Of a stretch of DNA of 5,490 nt, positions 1 to 5,490 are shown one piece after another (positions within the stretch are counted from its first letter, which is position 1; each line of letters begins with the position of its first letter). A program made the position numbers and the translations under genes. The notes below the pieces were generated by a model. It worked only from the letters and a program-made list of their open reading frames with translations, was not told the DNA's origin and did no database searches. This stretch comes from an uncultured Oscillospiraceae bacterium (GTDB lineage: Bacteria > Bacillota > Clostridia > Oscillospirales > Oscillospiraceae), in the NCBI GenBank assembly GCA_934572365.1, contig CAKTKX010000102.1, positions 1 to 5,490 of the forward strand, given 5' to 3'.

Positions 1-1236
1 GAGCATGGTGTCGTAAAGGCTCCGCTCCGGGTGGTCAAAATGGATGATCTGGGGCAGATATCCCCATTTCACCGTGGGGCCGAACTGGATTTTCCCCTGG
101 CAGTCCTCCTCGCCCAACAAACACTTGATGAAGGTGGACTTGCCGGTGCCGTTGTCCCCCAGAAGGGCAATGCGCTCGCCGCCCTCCACCAGCAGATTCA
201 CGTCGGAGAACAGCGTCCGGTCGCCGAAGGATTTCGAGACGTTCTTCATCTTGAACACCACGTCTCCGGAGAAATCCCGCTCTCCGAAGCTGGCCTTCAT
301 CGTTCTCTCCGCCTTGGGTCGTTCCGTCTTGCGGATGCGATCCATCCGGTGCTGGATGGACATGGCGCGGCGGTAGAGGGTGCGATTGTTGATGCCCCAG
401 CCCTTCATCCGCTCCACCGTGTAGCCCAGCTGCTTCAGCTTCGCCTGCTCCTGCTCGTACTGCTTCATTTGCAGGTCGAACCGCGCCTGCTTTTCGTCCA
501 TGTAGAAGGAGTAGTTGCCGGAGTAAAATTCCGCGTGGCCGTCCGCGATCTCGATCACCCGCTGGGCGATCTGATCGATGAAATAGCGGTCGTGGGAAAT
601 GGCAAGCACCGTTCCCCGGAAATTCTGAATATACCCTTCCAGCCACTCCACGCTTCTTAAGTCCAGATGGTTGGTCGGCTCGTCCAGAAGCAGAATGTCC
701 GTCTTTTCCAGCAGAAGGCGGGCGAGGTTCGCTCTGGTCTTTTCGCCGCCGGAAAGGCTGTCGAATTCCTGGGCGCGCTGCTCCGCCGGGATGCCCAGGC
801 CGTTGCAGACCTTGTCCACATCCACGTCCATTTCATAGCCGCCCCCGGACTGAAAGCGGTTGGACAGGCTGTCGTACTCCCGCAGCTGTTCCGCCGTTGC
901 GCCGGCCGCCATGTCCGCTTCCAGCCGCTCCATTCTGGTCTTCACCTTCATGAGGCCAGCGTAGGCGGTGCGCAGCACGTCCTCCACGGTGTAGCCCGCC
1001 GGGAACTTGGGAATCTGGGAAATCAGCCCCAGACGCTTGCTGGGGTTGACGTATATTTCGCCGCTGTCATAGTCCATCTGGCCGGTGAGGATGTTAAAAA
1101 GCGTGGTTTTTCCGCAGCCGTTGCGGCCAAGGATCGCCACCCGCTCCCCTTCCTGAATCTCAAAGCTCAGGTCGTCCAGCAGATTTTCCCCGATGACAAA
1201 GAATTTTGTCAGATTCCTGACCTGTATATCAACCAT
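1..1236 (-). CDS. ABC-F family ATPase, N-terminal 412 codons (3' end outside window)
   Basis: Soluble twin-ATPase of the ABC-F family, whose members bind the ribosomal E site and rescue stalled ribosomes, tune translation or protect against antibiotics; there are no membrane segments. Seen in the translation: first ATPase domain from residue 1 with Walker A GRNGCGKT (37-44), Q-loop Q74, signature LSGGEKTR (161-168), Walker B and catalytic Glu in LLLDEPTNHLD (182-192) and switch His in SHDR (214-217). A charged, probably helical interdomain linker at about 246-315 contains WGINNRTLYRRAMSIQHRM, the part that would reach toward the peptidyl-transferase centre. The second ATPase domain begins near 325 with Walker A GDNGTGKST (360-368); its signature and Walker B lie beyond the left edge. 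The ATG at 1236 is supported by AAAAGGA seven bases upstream. The gene follows the toprim gene by 12 bp, leaving no room for the leader peptide or attenuator found before many inducible resistance ABC-F genes. A housekeeping role is thus likelier, but the subfamily is not resolved. Confidence 0.95.
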   Translation of the reverse strand, partial: MVDIQVRNLTKFFVIGENLLDDLSFEIQEGERVAILGRNGCGKTTLFNILTGQMDYDSGEIYVNPSKRLGLISQIPKFPAGYTVEDVLRTAYAGLMKVKTRMERLEADMAAGATAEQLREYDSLSNRFQSGGGYEMDVDVDKVCNGLGIPAEQRAQEFDSLSGGEKTRANLARLLLEKTDILLLDEPTNHLDLRSVEWLEGYIQNFRGTVLAISHDRYFIDQIAQRVIEIADGHAEFYSGNYSFYMDEKQARFDLQMKQYEQEQAKLKQLGYTVERMKGWGINNRTLYRRAMSIQHRMDRIRKTERPKAERTMKASFGERDFSGDVVFKMKNVSKSFGDRTLFSDVNLLVEGGERIALLGDNGTGKSTFIKCLLGEEDCQGKIQFGPTVKWGYLPQIIHFDHPERSLYDTML

Positions 1237-1243
1237 AATCTTT

Positions 1244-1250
1244 TCCTTTT
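1244..1250 (-). promoter_or_regulatory. Shine-Dalgarno site of the ABC-F gene, overlapping the upstream stop codon
   Basis: Minus-strand AAAAGGA lies seven bases before the ATG at 1236. It overlaps the TAA stop of the preceding toprim gene (1249-1251), so ribosomes finishing that gene sit on the initiation site of the next. This supports both the chosen start and translational coupling. Confidence 0.75.
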
Positions 1251-1842
1251 ACCCGATTCCGGATTCTTTCAGTATTTGCTCCAATTCTTCCCGGGTGTAT
1301 AACAAATTCAGCGCCTGCAACATGGCGTTGGCGCTCATGTGTTCCGGCAGGTTCAGCTTTTTCAGAAGCGCCCTGCGCTTCTCCCCGGCGTTGCTTCCGC
1401 CGGAAAGCCCCAGCACCATGAAGTCCTGCTTGATAATGCCCCCGGAGGAAGCCGTTTCCTCCCCCTCTATGGTGGCTCCGGCGTTTCGCAGGGCGGCGAG
1501 AATGACCTCCGGGGTCATGCCCTCCACCCCCAGCTTGCCCTCCCGGCCGGGGACGGACTTCCGCCGTTCCTTGCCGGGAATGTCCGGGATGTAGGCGTGC
1601 TTCAGGTATTTTCCGGGAATGGCGCTTTTGATGTGGTTGCGAATGACGAAGCCCGCCCCGTCGGAGTCCGTGAAGACGATCAGCCCCCGCTTTTCCGCCA
1701 CCCGGCGCAGCAGCGCCATCTGCTGCCTGTCCTTGAAAATGCCGAACCCCGCCGTTTCCAGAATGGGGGCGTCCACCACCTGGCTGAGGGTGTTTTTGTC
1801 GTAGCGCCCCTCCACCACAATGGCTTCCCTGATTTTAACCAT
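1249..1842 (-). CDS. rnmV: RNase M5-like toprim-domain protein (toprim + DUF4093)
   Basis: Cytoplasmic protein of 197 aa resembling ribonuclease M5, which in Bacillus trims precursor 5S rRNA with help from ribosomal protein L18. Seen: N-terminal toprim domain with IVVEGRYD (8-15, metal-binding/catalytic Glu11), the acidic pair D59 and D61 in TDSDGAGFVIR, then HAYIPDIPGKERRK (82-95) and KLGVEGM (103-109). The C-terminal part (about 137-195) has the GLSGG motif (145-149) and a basic, helix-forming tail that aligns with the C-terminal half of Bacillus RNase M5. Classical RNase M5 has a DPD-x-x-GE motif; here it is DSD-x-x-GF, and the basic insert near 90-103 looks like the clostridial DUF4093 subgroup, so true 5S maturation is not certain. 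Classical rnmV usually sits beside rsmA/ksgA; this copy is between holA and an ABC-F gene, so it may be a paralogue. The start at 1842 has a strong Shine-Dalgarno site and overlaps the holA stop by 8 bp. The homology is firm; the exact substrate is inferred. Confidence 0.82.
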   Translation of the reverse strand: MVKIREAIVVEGRYDKNTLSQVVDAPILETAGFGIFKDRQQMALLRRVAEKRGLIVFTDSDGAGFVIRNHIKSAIPGKYLKHAYIPDIPGKERRKSVPGREGKLGVEGMTPEVILAALRNAGATIEGEETASSGGIIKQDFMVLGLSGGSNAGEKRRALLKKLNLPEHMSANAMLQALNLLYTREELEQILKESGIG

Positions 1843-2881
1843 TGTGTCCCTCCTGCGCCAGCTGCAGCAGAAGCAGTTCCAACAGGCGCTCCGGGTCGTC
1901 GTAGGATGTCTTTATCTTATAATCCGTTTCCAACACCAGCTCCGCCGCCCGGCGGCAGAATTCCGGCGTGAAGCGTCTGGCCGCCTCCATGGTCTTTCTC
2001 GCGGGATAGTCCGGAATGCCACAGAGCCTTTGCAGGTCAGAGGCGTTCTTTCCGTTGTCCAGCAGCGTCCGCGCGGCGCTGACCCGGCGGAAGTGATTGC
2101 CCACCGCACCCAGGATCGCCAGCGGCTCCTGCTGCATTTTCAGCAGCTGCTGCAATTTCACCAGCGCCTGATCGAAGCGCCCGGCGCTGAGCATGTCCGT
2201 CATCTGGAACACCACGGCGTCCAACACCGGCTCGGTGACGGCGTCGATGTCGGTCTTCCGAATCTCGTTTGCGCCGGAATAGGCGCAGATTTTGTCAATT
2301 TCGCCGCTGAGTGCCGTCATGGTACCGCCGGTGATATCGATGAGATACAGGCACAGGTCTGTGGATATCCGCTTATCCCGCGCCATAAAGTGCCTTGTGA
2401 CCCAGGCTGCCAGATCCTTTTGATCCTGCTTGGCGAATTCCACGATCAGCCCGGCACCGTCAATCGCCTCCCAGAGCTTTTTCAGGCGCTTGTCTGGCTT
2501 CCACGGGGTCGTCTCGTAGGTGAACACCACCGTACAGTAATCCGGGATGTCCGCTAAAATTTCCGCAATTTTGTTCCGGTCGGACTCCCCCAGTTTGAAC
2601 AAGTCCACCTCGTCCACCTGAACCATGGTATGCTCCGCCATCATAGGCAGATTTTCCACGGCGTCGGCGAAGGTCTGCAAATCGAAGGTCTCGCTGTTCA
2701 TCCGGTGGAAGTTGAAGGACTCCGTCAGGGCGTCCAGCAGCTGTTTTTCCATCTGCTCTAAATAGTGGTGCAGCAGAAAGACCTCTTCCCCATGGAAAAT
2801 GTACAGCCGCCCCAAGTCCTTGCTTTTCAGCTGGGTTTTCAGTTCCTGTAAATTGCCCCCGGGGGCTGGTTTTTTTGCCAT
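1835..2881 (-). CDS. holA: DNA polymerase III subunit delta
   Basis: Delta subunit of the clamp loader, which opens the beta sliding clamp so it can be loaded on primed DNA at the replication fork. The product is 348 aa, usual for the family. Seen: N-terminal domain starting with LGRLYIFHGEEVFLL (23-37), typical of the delta AAA+-like fold and lacking a functional Walker A; the clamp-contact segment ENLPMMAEHTMVQV (76-89), where M80-M81 align with the E. coli Leu73-Phe74 hydrophobic plug; a middle lid domain near 141-210 with GTMTALSGEIDKICAY (186-201); and a C-terminal collar domain of about 212-342 with ALVKLQQLLKMQQEPLAIL and the closing DYKIKTSYDDPERLLELLLL (320-339). The start at 2881 has AGAAGG seven bases upstream. 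It follows comEC by 4 bp, the comEC-holA pairing common in Bacillota, and its stop overlaps the next start by 8 bp. No defects are seen. Confidence 0.96.
   Translation of the reverse strand: MAKKPAPGGNLQELKTQLKSKDLGRLYIFHGEEVFLLHHYLEQMEKQLLDALTESFNFHRMNSETFDLQTFADAVENLPMMAEHTMVQVDEVDLFKLGESDRNKIAEILADIPDYCTVVFTYETTPWKPDKRLKKLWEAIDGAGLIVEFAKQDQKDLAAWVTRHFMARDKRISTDLCLYLIDITGGTMTALSGEIDKICAYSGANEIRKTDIDAVTEPVLDAVVFQMTDMLSAGRFDQALVKLQQLLKMQQEPLAILGAVGNHFRRVSAARTLLDNGKNASDLQRLCGIPDYPARKTMEAARRFTPEFCRRAAELVLETDYKIKTSYDDPERLLELLLLQLAQEGHNG
1848..1854 (-). promoter_or_regulatory. Strong Shine-Dalgarno site for the toprim gene, inside holA
   Basis: Minus-strand AGGAGGG, five bases before the ATG at 1842, lies wholly within the last codons of holA. 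It is a near-perfect anti-SD match and fixes the start, allowing independent as well as coupled initiation of the toprim gene. Confidence 0.85.
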
Positions 2882-2885
2882 GGTT

Positions 2886-5108
2886 TCACCTTCTGATGGT
2901 AATGGTTCCGTCCCGGTCCGTTCTGTACACCGTGCAGCCGAAGCTTTCCAGCCGCTGCAAGGTCTCCGCCGCCGGGTGTCCGTAGAGATTGTCCTGTCCC
3001 ACGCTGATGCAGACCGTCTGCGGTCTGGCTGCCGCCAGCAGATCCTCGCAGGTGGAATTTTTGGAGCCGTGATGTCCGGCGATCAGCACGTCCACCTCCG
3101 GAATTTTCCCGGCGTGGAGCAGCATCCGCTCGCCGTAGGCGCTCCGGTCTCCCGTTATGAGTATATCACAGTTTTCCGTATCAAACAAGACGCACAGGCT
3201 GTTTTCGTTCTCGCTTCCACGGGAATCGGTAGTGAAAATGTGCAGGTTGGCCTTGCCGTAGGTCAAAAGCAAGTCCTGTTCGGCGTATACCACCTCTGCG
3301 TTATCCGACGTCAAAATGCCTTCCTCCGGCGGGAGGATGAGGACGTCCGCCTTCACCCGGCTCAAAAGATTTTCCGCCGCGCCGGTGTGATCCCGATCGC
3401 CGTGGGTCAGAATCAGCCCGTCCAACCGGGAAATGCCCTGGCTCAGAAGCGTTTCGGCGGCAATGTCCGCGGTTTCGGTGTCGCTGTCCCCGCCGCAGTC
3501 CACCATGTACGTCCGGCCTTCGCTTTGCAGCAGAATGCACTGCCCCTGCCCCACATCCAGCACCGTTACCCGGGTGCTGTCCAGCATCGGCTCTGCCCAG
3601 GATACCAGCAGTGCCAGACACAGTCCCAGCGTGCCGCAGCAGAGCAGAATTTCGGGGCGGCGGTTCCGGCTCAGAAGGAACACCAGCAGCAGCGCATACA
3701 CGGCCACCAGCCAGATGGTAATATAAGGACTTCTGGTATACACCGCCGCCAGGGGAAAGCCCGCCAGCAGCTTCGCCACAAACAAAACATAGCGAATCGG
3801 CCACGCGACAATTTTTCCGAGAATCATCGCCCCGCCCGTCCAGAACGCACCCACCAGACTGGCCGCCACAAGCCCATAGAAAATGAAGCTGATGACCCAC
3901 AAGGTGAGCAGATTGGTCGCCACGCCCACAAGGCTGACGGTGCCAAAATACCATGCGCTCAGCGGCGTTGTGAAGATCATGGCGCTAAGAGTAATGGACA
4001 CAGAGGCGGTAAACCAGCGAATCAGGGTGGGTCTGACGCCCTTCCCTTTGCTGTCCGGGAATAGAGAAACCAGCCATTTGCGGATTCCTGGCGCAAAAAG
4101 GTAAATTCCCGCCACGCTGGCCACGGACAGCTGGAAGCCCACGGAGGTGATGACCAGCGGGTTGCCAGTCAGCATCACCACGGCGGCAAAGGCCAGCGAC
4201 GCAGGGCCGTCATATTCCTTATTCAGCAGCAGCGCCGCCAGCATCAGTGCGCACATGATGCACGAGCGGCTGACTGACGGGGTAAAGCCCGCCACCGCCG
4301 CAAAAAGCAGCAGCGTTGGAAAACCAACAAGTGCAGTCAGGAACCGTTTCCGGAAAGTTATGGCAGTAAGCAAGGCGAACAGAATCGACACATGCAGCCC
4401 GGAAACAGCCGCCACATGGCGGATTCCGCTGATTTTCAGGCTGGTATCCACCGCATAACTCAGGCTTGTGGTATCACCCAGCAGAAGCGCCCGGGCAAAG
4501 GGCGTGGCATCCTGTGGAATGCAGGTTTGCAGAATCTCCTGGATCCGGTGCCGCAGCCGTGCCGGGAAGTCCCGCCAGGATGCACTCGTATGGGGCGAAA
4601 CGGAAACCTCGTCCACCTGGTACGCCAGCATGAAAATGCCGTTGCCCGCGTGATAGGTTCTGCTTTCCCTGGGTGTGGTGGCACGGAAGCGGAACTGGCC
4701 GGTAACGGTGTCCCCGGGTTCCAGCATTTCACCCAAGTCCAGATACGCCCGCAGGCGGTACGACTTTCCTTCCAGCTGCACCGTGCCGTCCACGCCGATG
4801 CCGTATGCCGTCTCATAGCTGTAATCCAACACCCGGATGACCGCGTCCGCCGTCTTCCCGTCCATTGCCCCGGCGGCGCTCAGATAAAAGCCGTCATACA
4901 GGCTAAACCAGCCCATTCCCGCGGCAAAGCCAAGGAAAACTGTGGCAACCCGCCGGAACCAGGTATACTTTCTCCCCGCAATCGCCGTCAGAAGCGTCAG
5001 CGCCCCGCCCGCGGCCGCCAAAATGACCCGCACGCTTCCCGTGAGGACATACGCGCACAGGCAGCAGGCCGCGCCGAAGCCCAGAGAAAACCACACCAGT
5101 TTACGCAT
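2886..5108 (-). CDS. comEC: ComEC/Rec2 DNA-uptake channel protein
   Basis: Integral membrane protein that forms the channel through which single-stranded DNA enters the cytoplasm in natural transformation. The 740 aa is normal for a full-length ComEC. Domains seen: three N-terminal hydrophobic segments (about 5-22, 27-44, 53-70); a soluble DUF4131/OB-like region (about 84-172); the Competence domain (about 200-480) with ALLLGDTTSL (207-216), the hallmark SGIRHVAAVSGLHVSIL (227-243) and many membrane segments; one more segment near 487-504; then a metallo-beta-lactamase-like domain (513-740). That last domain keeps VLDVGQGQ (516-523), MVDCGG (535-540), the metal site LTHGDRDH (567-574: H569, D571, D573, H574), ITGD (651-654), AGHHGSKNST (677-686) and YGHP (709-712). 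It is proposed in the family to degrade the non-transported strand. The start at 5108 has AAGGGGG seven bases upstream. No comEA lies next to it here, so competence itself is not shown; many Clostridia keep comEC without demonstrated transformability. The reading frame is intact. Confidence 0.97.
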   Translation of the reverse strand: MRKLVWFSLGFGAACCLCAYVLTGSVRVILAAAGGALTLLTAIAGRKYTWFRRVATVFLGFAAGMGWFSLYDGFYLSAAGAMDGKTADAVIRVLDYSYETAYGIGVDGTVQLEGKSYRLRAYLDLGEMLEPGDTVTGQFRFRATTPRESRTYHAGNGIFMLAYQVDEVSVSPHTSASWRDFPARLRHRIQEILQTCIPQDATPFARALLLGDTTSLSYAVDTSLKISGIRHVAAVSGLHVSILFALLTAITFRKRFLTALVGFPTLLLFAAVAGFTPSVSRSCIMCALMLAALLLNKEYDGPASLAFAAVVMLTGNPLVITSVGFQLSVASVAGIYLFAPGIRKWLVSLFPDSKGKGVRPTLIRWFTASVSITLSAMIFTTPLSAWYFGTVSLVGVATNLLTLWVISFIFYGLVAASLVGAFWTGGAMILGKIVAWPIRYVLFVAKLLAGFPLAAVYTRSPYITIWLVAVYALLLVFLLSRNRRPEILLCCGTLGLCLALLVSWAEPMLDSTRVTVLDVGQGQCILLQSEGRTYMVDCGGDSDTETADIAAETLLSQGISRLDGLILTHGDRDHTGAAENLLSRVKADVLILPPEEGILTSDNAEVVYAEQDLLLTYGKANLHIFTTDSRGSENENSLCVLFDTENCDILITGDRSAYGERMLLHAGKIPEVDVLIAGHHGSKNSTCEDLLAAARPQTVCISVGQDNLYGHPAAETLQRLESFGCTVYRTDRDGTITIRR
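2889..2894 (-). promoter_or_regulatory. Shine-Dalgarno site of holA, formed by the last codons of comEC
   Basis: Minus-strand AGAAGG encodes the terminal Arg-Arg of ComEC and is followed directly by the comEC TGA stop, with the holA ATG seven bases from the motif. The arrangement implies coupled translation of comEC and holA and supports the holA start. Confidence 0.75.
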
Positions 5109-5115
5109 CCCGCCG

Positions 5116-5122
5116 CCCCCTT
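5116..5122 (-). promoter_or_regulatory. Shine-Dalgarno site of comEC
   Basis: Minus-strand AAGGGGG lies seven bases before the ATG at 5108 and supports that start. It lies only about eight bases downstream of the T run of the hairpin in the alaS-comEC gap. Confidence 0.65.
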
Positions 5123-5130
5123 ATCGTTGG

Positions 5131-5159
5131 AAAAGGCGCCGCCTTTGCGGCAGCGCCTT
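5131..5159 (-). terminator. Terminator-like hairpin between alaS and comEC
   Basis: On the minus strand a 7-bp arm AAGGCGC (5159-5153) pairs with GCGCCTT (5139-5133). One mismatch and three more G-C pairs follow, enclosing a 5-base loop, and the hairpin runs straight into TTTT. It begins 7 bases after the alaS stop. No T run follows in the plus-strand sense, so it is oriented to act on minus-strand transcription. The T run is short, so it may be a weak or leaky terminator, an attenuator, or a 3'-end stabilising structure. Confidence 0.55.
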
Positions 5160-5166
5160 GAAAATG

Positions 5167-5490
5167 TTATTTCAGCTTGGAAACCACGTAATCGTCCACG
5201 ATGGCAAGGGCATTGTCCACCTTGGTGACGTCCTTGCCGCCGCCCATGGCGGAATCGGGCTTGCCGCCGCCGCTGCCGCCGCAGCAGCAGCATACCTGCT
5301 TCACCAGGTCGCCGGCCTTGATGCCCCGGGCAATGGCGTCCTTGCCGCAGACGGCCAGGAAGGTGATCTTGCCCTCGTTGACCGTGGCAAGCACAGCAAC
5401 CACGGAAGCATCCTTATCCCGCAGCACGTCGCCCATCTGGCGGAGTCTGCCGGTGTCGGCGTTGGGAACGCTGGCGGTGATGACCTTCAG
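5167..5490 (-). CDS. alaS: Alanyl-tRNA synthetase, C-terminal 107 residues (5' part outside window)
   Basis: C-terminal end of AlaS, the cytoplasmic enzyme that charges tRNA-Ala. The fragment is the DHHA1/C-Ala domain, which helps tRNA binding and links the catalytic and editing parts. Seen: VVAVLATVNEGKITFLAV, matching E. coli AlaS VLATVVEGKVSLIAG; GIKAGDLVKQV; the glycine-rich GGSGGGKPDSAMGGGKD corresponding to E. coli GGKGGGRPDMAQAGG; and the final DDYVVSKLK with TAA at 5169-5167. The rest of the protein, usually about 870-880 aa in total, lies beyond the right edge. The four residues before the glycine-rich motif are all cysteine, where E. coli has AQQV. It precedes comEC by 58 bp in the same direction. 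Confidence 0.96.
   Translation of the reverse strand: MKVITASVPNADTGRLRQMGDVLRDKDASVVAVLATVNEGKITFLAVCGKDAIARGIKAGDLVKQVCCCCGGSGGGKPDSAMGGGKDVTKVDNALAIVDDYVVSKLK
5263..5292 (-). repeat. In-frame GCN triplet tract in alaS (four Cys codons plus Gly/Ser codons)
   Basis: Ten consecutive GCN triplets on the plus strand (GCC x3, GCT, GCC x2, GCA x4) read on the coding strand as four TGC codons, then GGC, GGC, AGC and three GGC. The Gly/Ser part is the conserved AlaS glycine motif; the (TGC)4 run is the unusual part and is a plausible slippage product. Confidence 0.8.

Noticed and set aside
35..646. Minus-strand 203-codon frame overlapping the ABC-F gene
   Set aside because: Out-of-frame reading of the ABC-F coding sequence with strongly Arg/Gly/Pro-biased composition; the ABC-F frame contains all expected motifs.
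1820..2557. Plus-strand open frame of 245 codons opposite holA
   Set aside because: Antisense to holA, Gln/His/Arg-rich, no motif; a shadow frame.
3387..3404. HGDRDH in ComEC read as a damaged HxHxDH metallo-beta-lactamase site
   Set aside because: An Asp at the third position (HxDxDH) is usual for ComEC-type domains, and the other metal-site motifs are present, so this is not a lost residue.
2799..4064. Plus-strand open frame of 421 codons opposite comEC and holA
   Set aside because: It is antisense to two confidently identified genes, is rich in Arg, Gln, His and Pro without any recognisable domain, and has no convincing ribosome-binding site; a by-product of high GC in the real genes.
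5191..5219. Possible promoter inside the alaS 3' end (TGGACA, 17-base spacer, GACGAT on the minus strand)
   Set aside because: The -35-like box is fair but the -10-like box matches only three of six consensus bases, and it lies in coding sequence upstream of the hairpin; too weak to call.
4392..5228. Plus-strand open frame of 278 codons opposite the 5' part of comEC and the end of alaS
   Set aside because: It crosses a gene junction on the other strand, has low-complexity Arg/Gln/Pro composition and no family motif; a shadow frame.
5263..5292. GCN triplet tract considered as a CRISPR-like or regulatory repeat
   Set aside because: It is a contiguous triplet run in frame with the conserved AlaS glycine motif, without spacers or longer repeat units.

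Overview
The window is a compact, GC-rich stretch of bacterial chromosome in which every gene lies on the minus strand and is read from high to low coordinates. The strong Gram-positive Shine-Dalgarno sites, the toprim/RNase M5-like protein and the protein-level resemblance of all genes to clostridial homologues suggest a Bacillota member. A GC-rich gut Clostridia of the Oscillospiraceae/Ruminococcaceae type is my best guess; the assignment below phylum is inference.

Layout in transcription order: (1) the C-terminal 107 codons of alanyl-tRNA synthetase (alaS), entering from the right edge; (2) a 58-bp gap holding a GC-rich hairpin with a short T run and the comEC ribosome-binding site; (3) comEC, the inner-membrane DNA-uptake channel, 740 aa with its metallo-beta-lactamase-like tail; (4) holA, DNA polymerase III delta subunit, 348 aa, after a 4-bp gap; (5) a 197-aa toprim protein of the RNase M5/DUF4093 type whose start overlaps the holA stop by 8 bp; (6) an ABC-F ATPase that starts 12 bp later and runs off the left edge after 412 codons.

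The four genes from comEC to the ABC-F gene are packed so tightly, with Shine-Dalgarno sites overlapping the preceding stop codons or lying inside the preceding gene, that they almost certainly form one translationally coupled operon. Whether transcription enters by read-through from alaS across the hairpin or from a promoter inside the alaS 3' end cannot be decided from the sequence. The products fall into two themes: DNA handling (ComEC, HolA) and translation/ribosome (AlaS, the RNase M5-like protein, ABC-F).

This is an ordinary housekeeping region. I saw no mobile element, CRISPR array, tRNA, rRNA or obvious new system. The points worth a second look are small: a run of four cysteines in the AlaS C-terminal domain encoded by a GCN-type triplet tract, the hairpin just ahead of the comEC operon, a ComEC without cysteines in its N-terminal extracellular domain, and the variant toprim protein placed between holA and an ABC-F gene.
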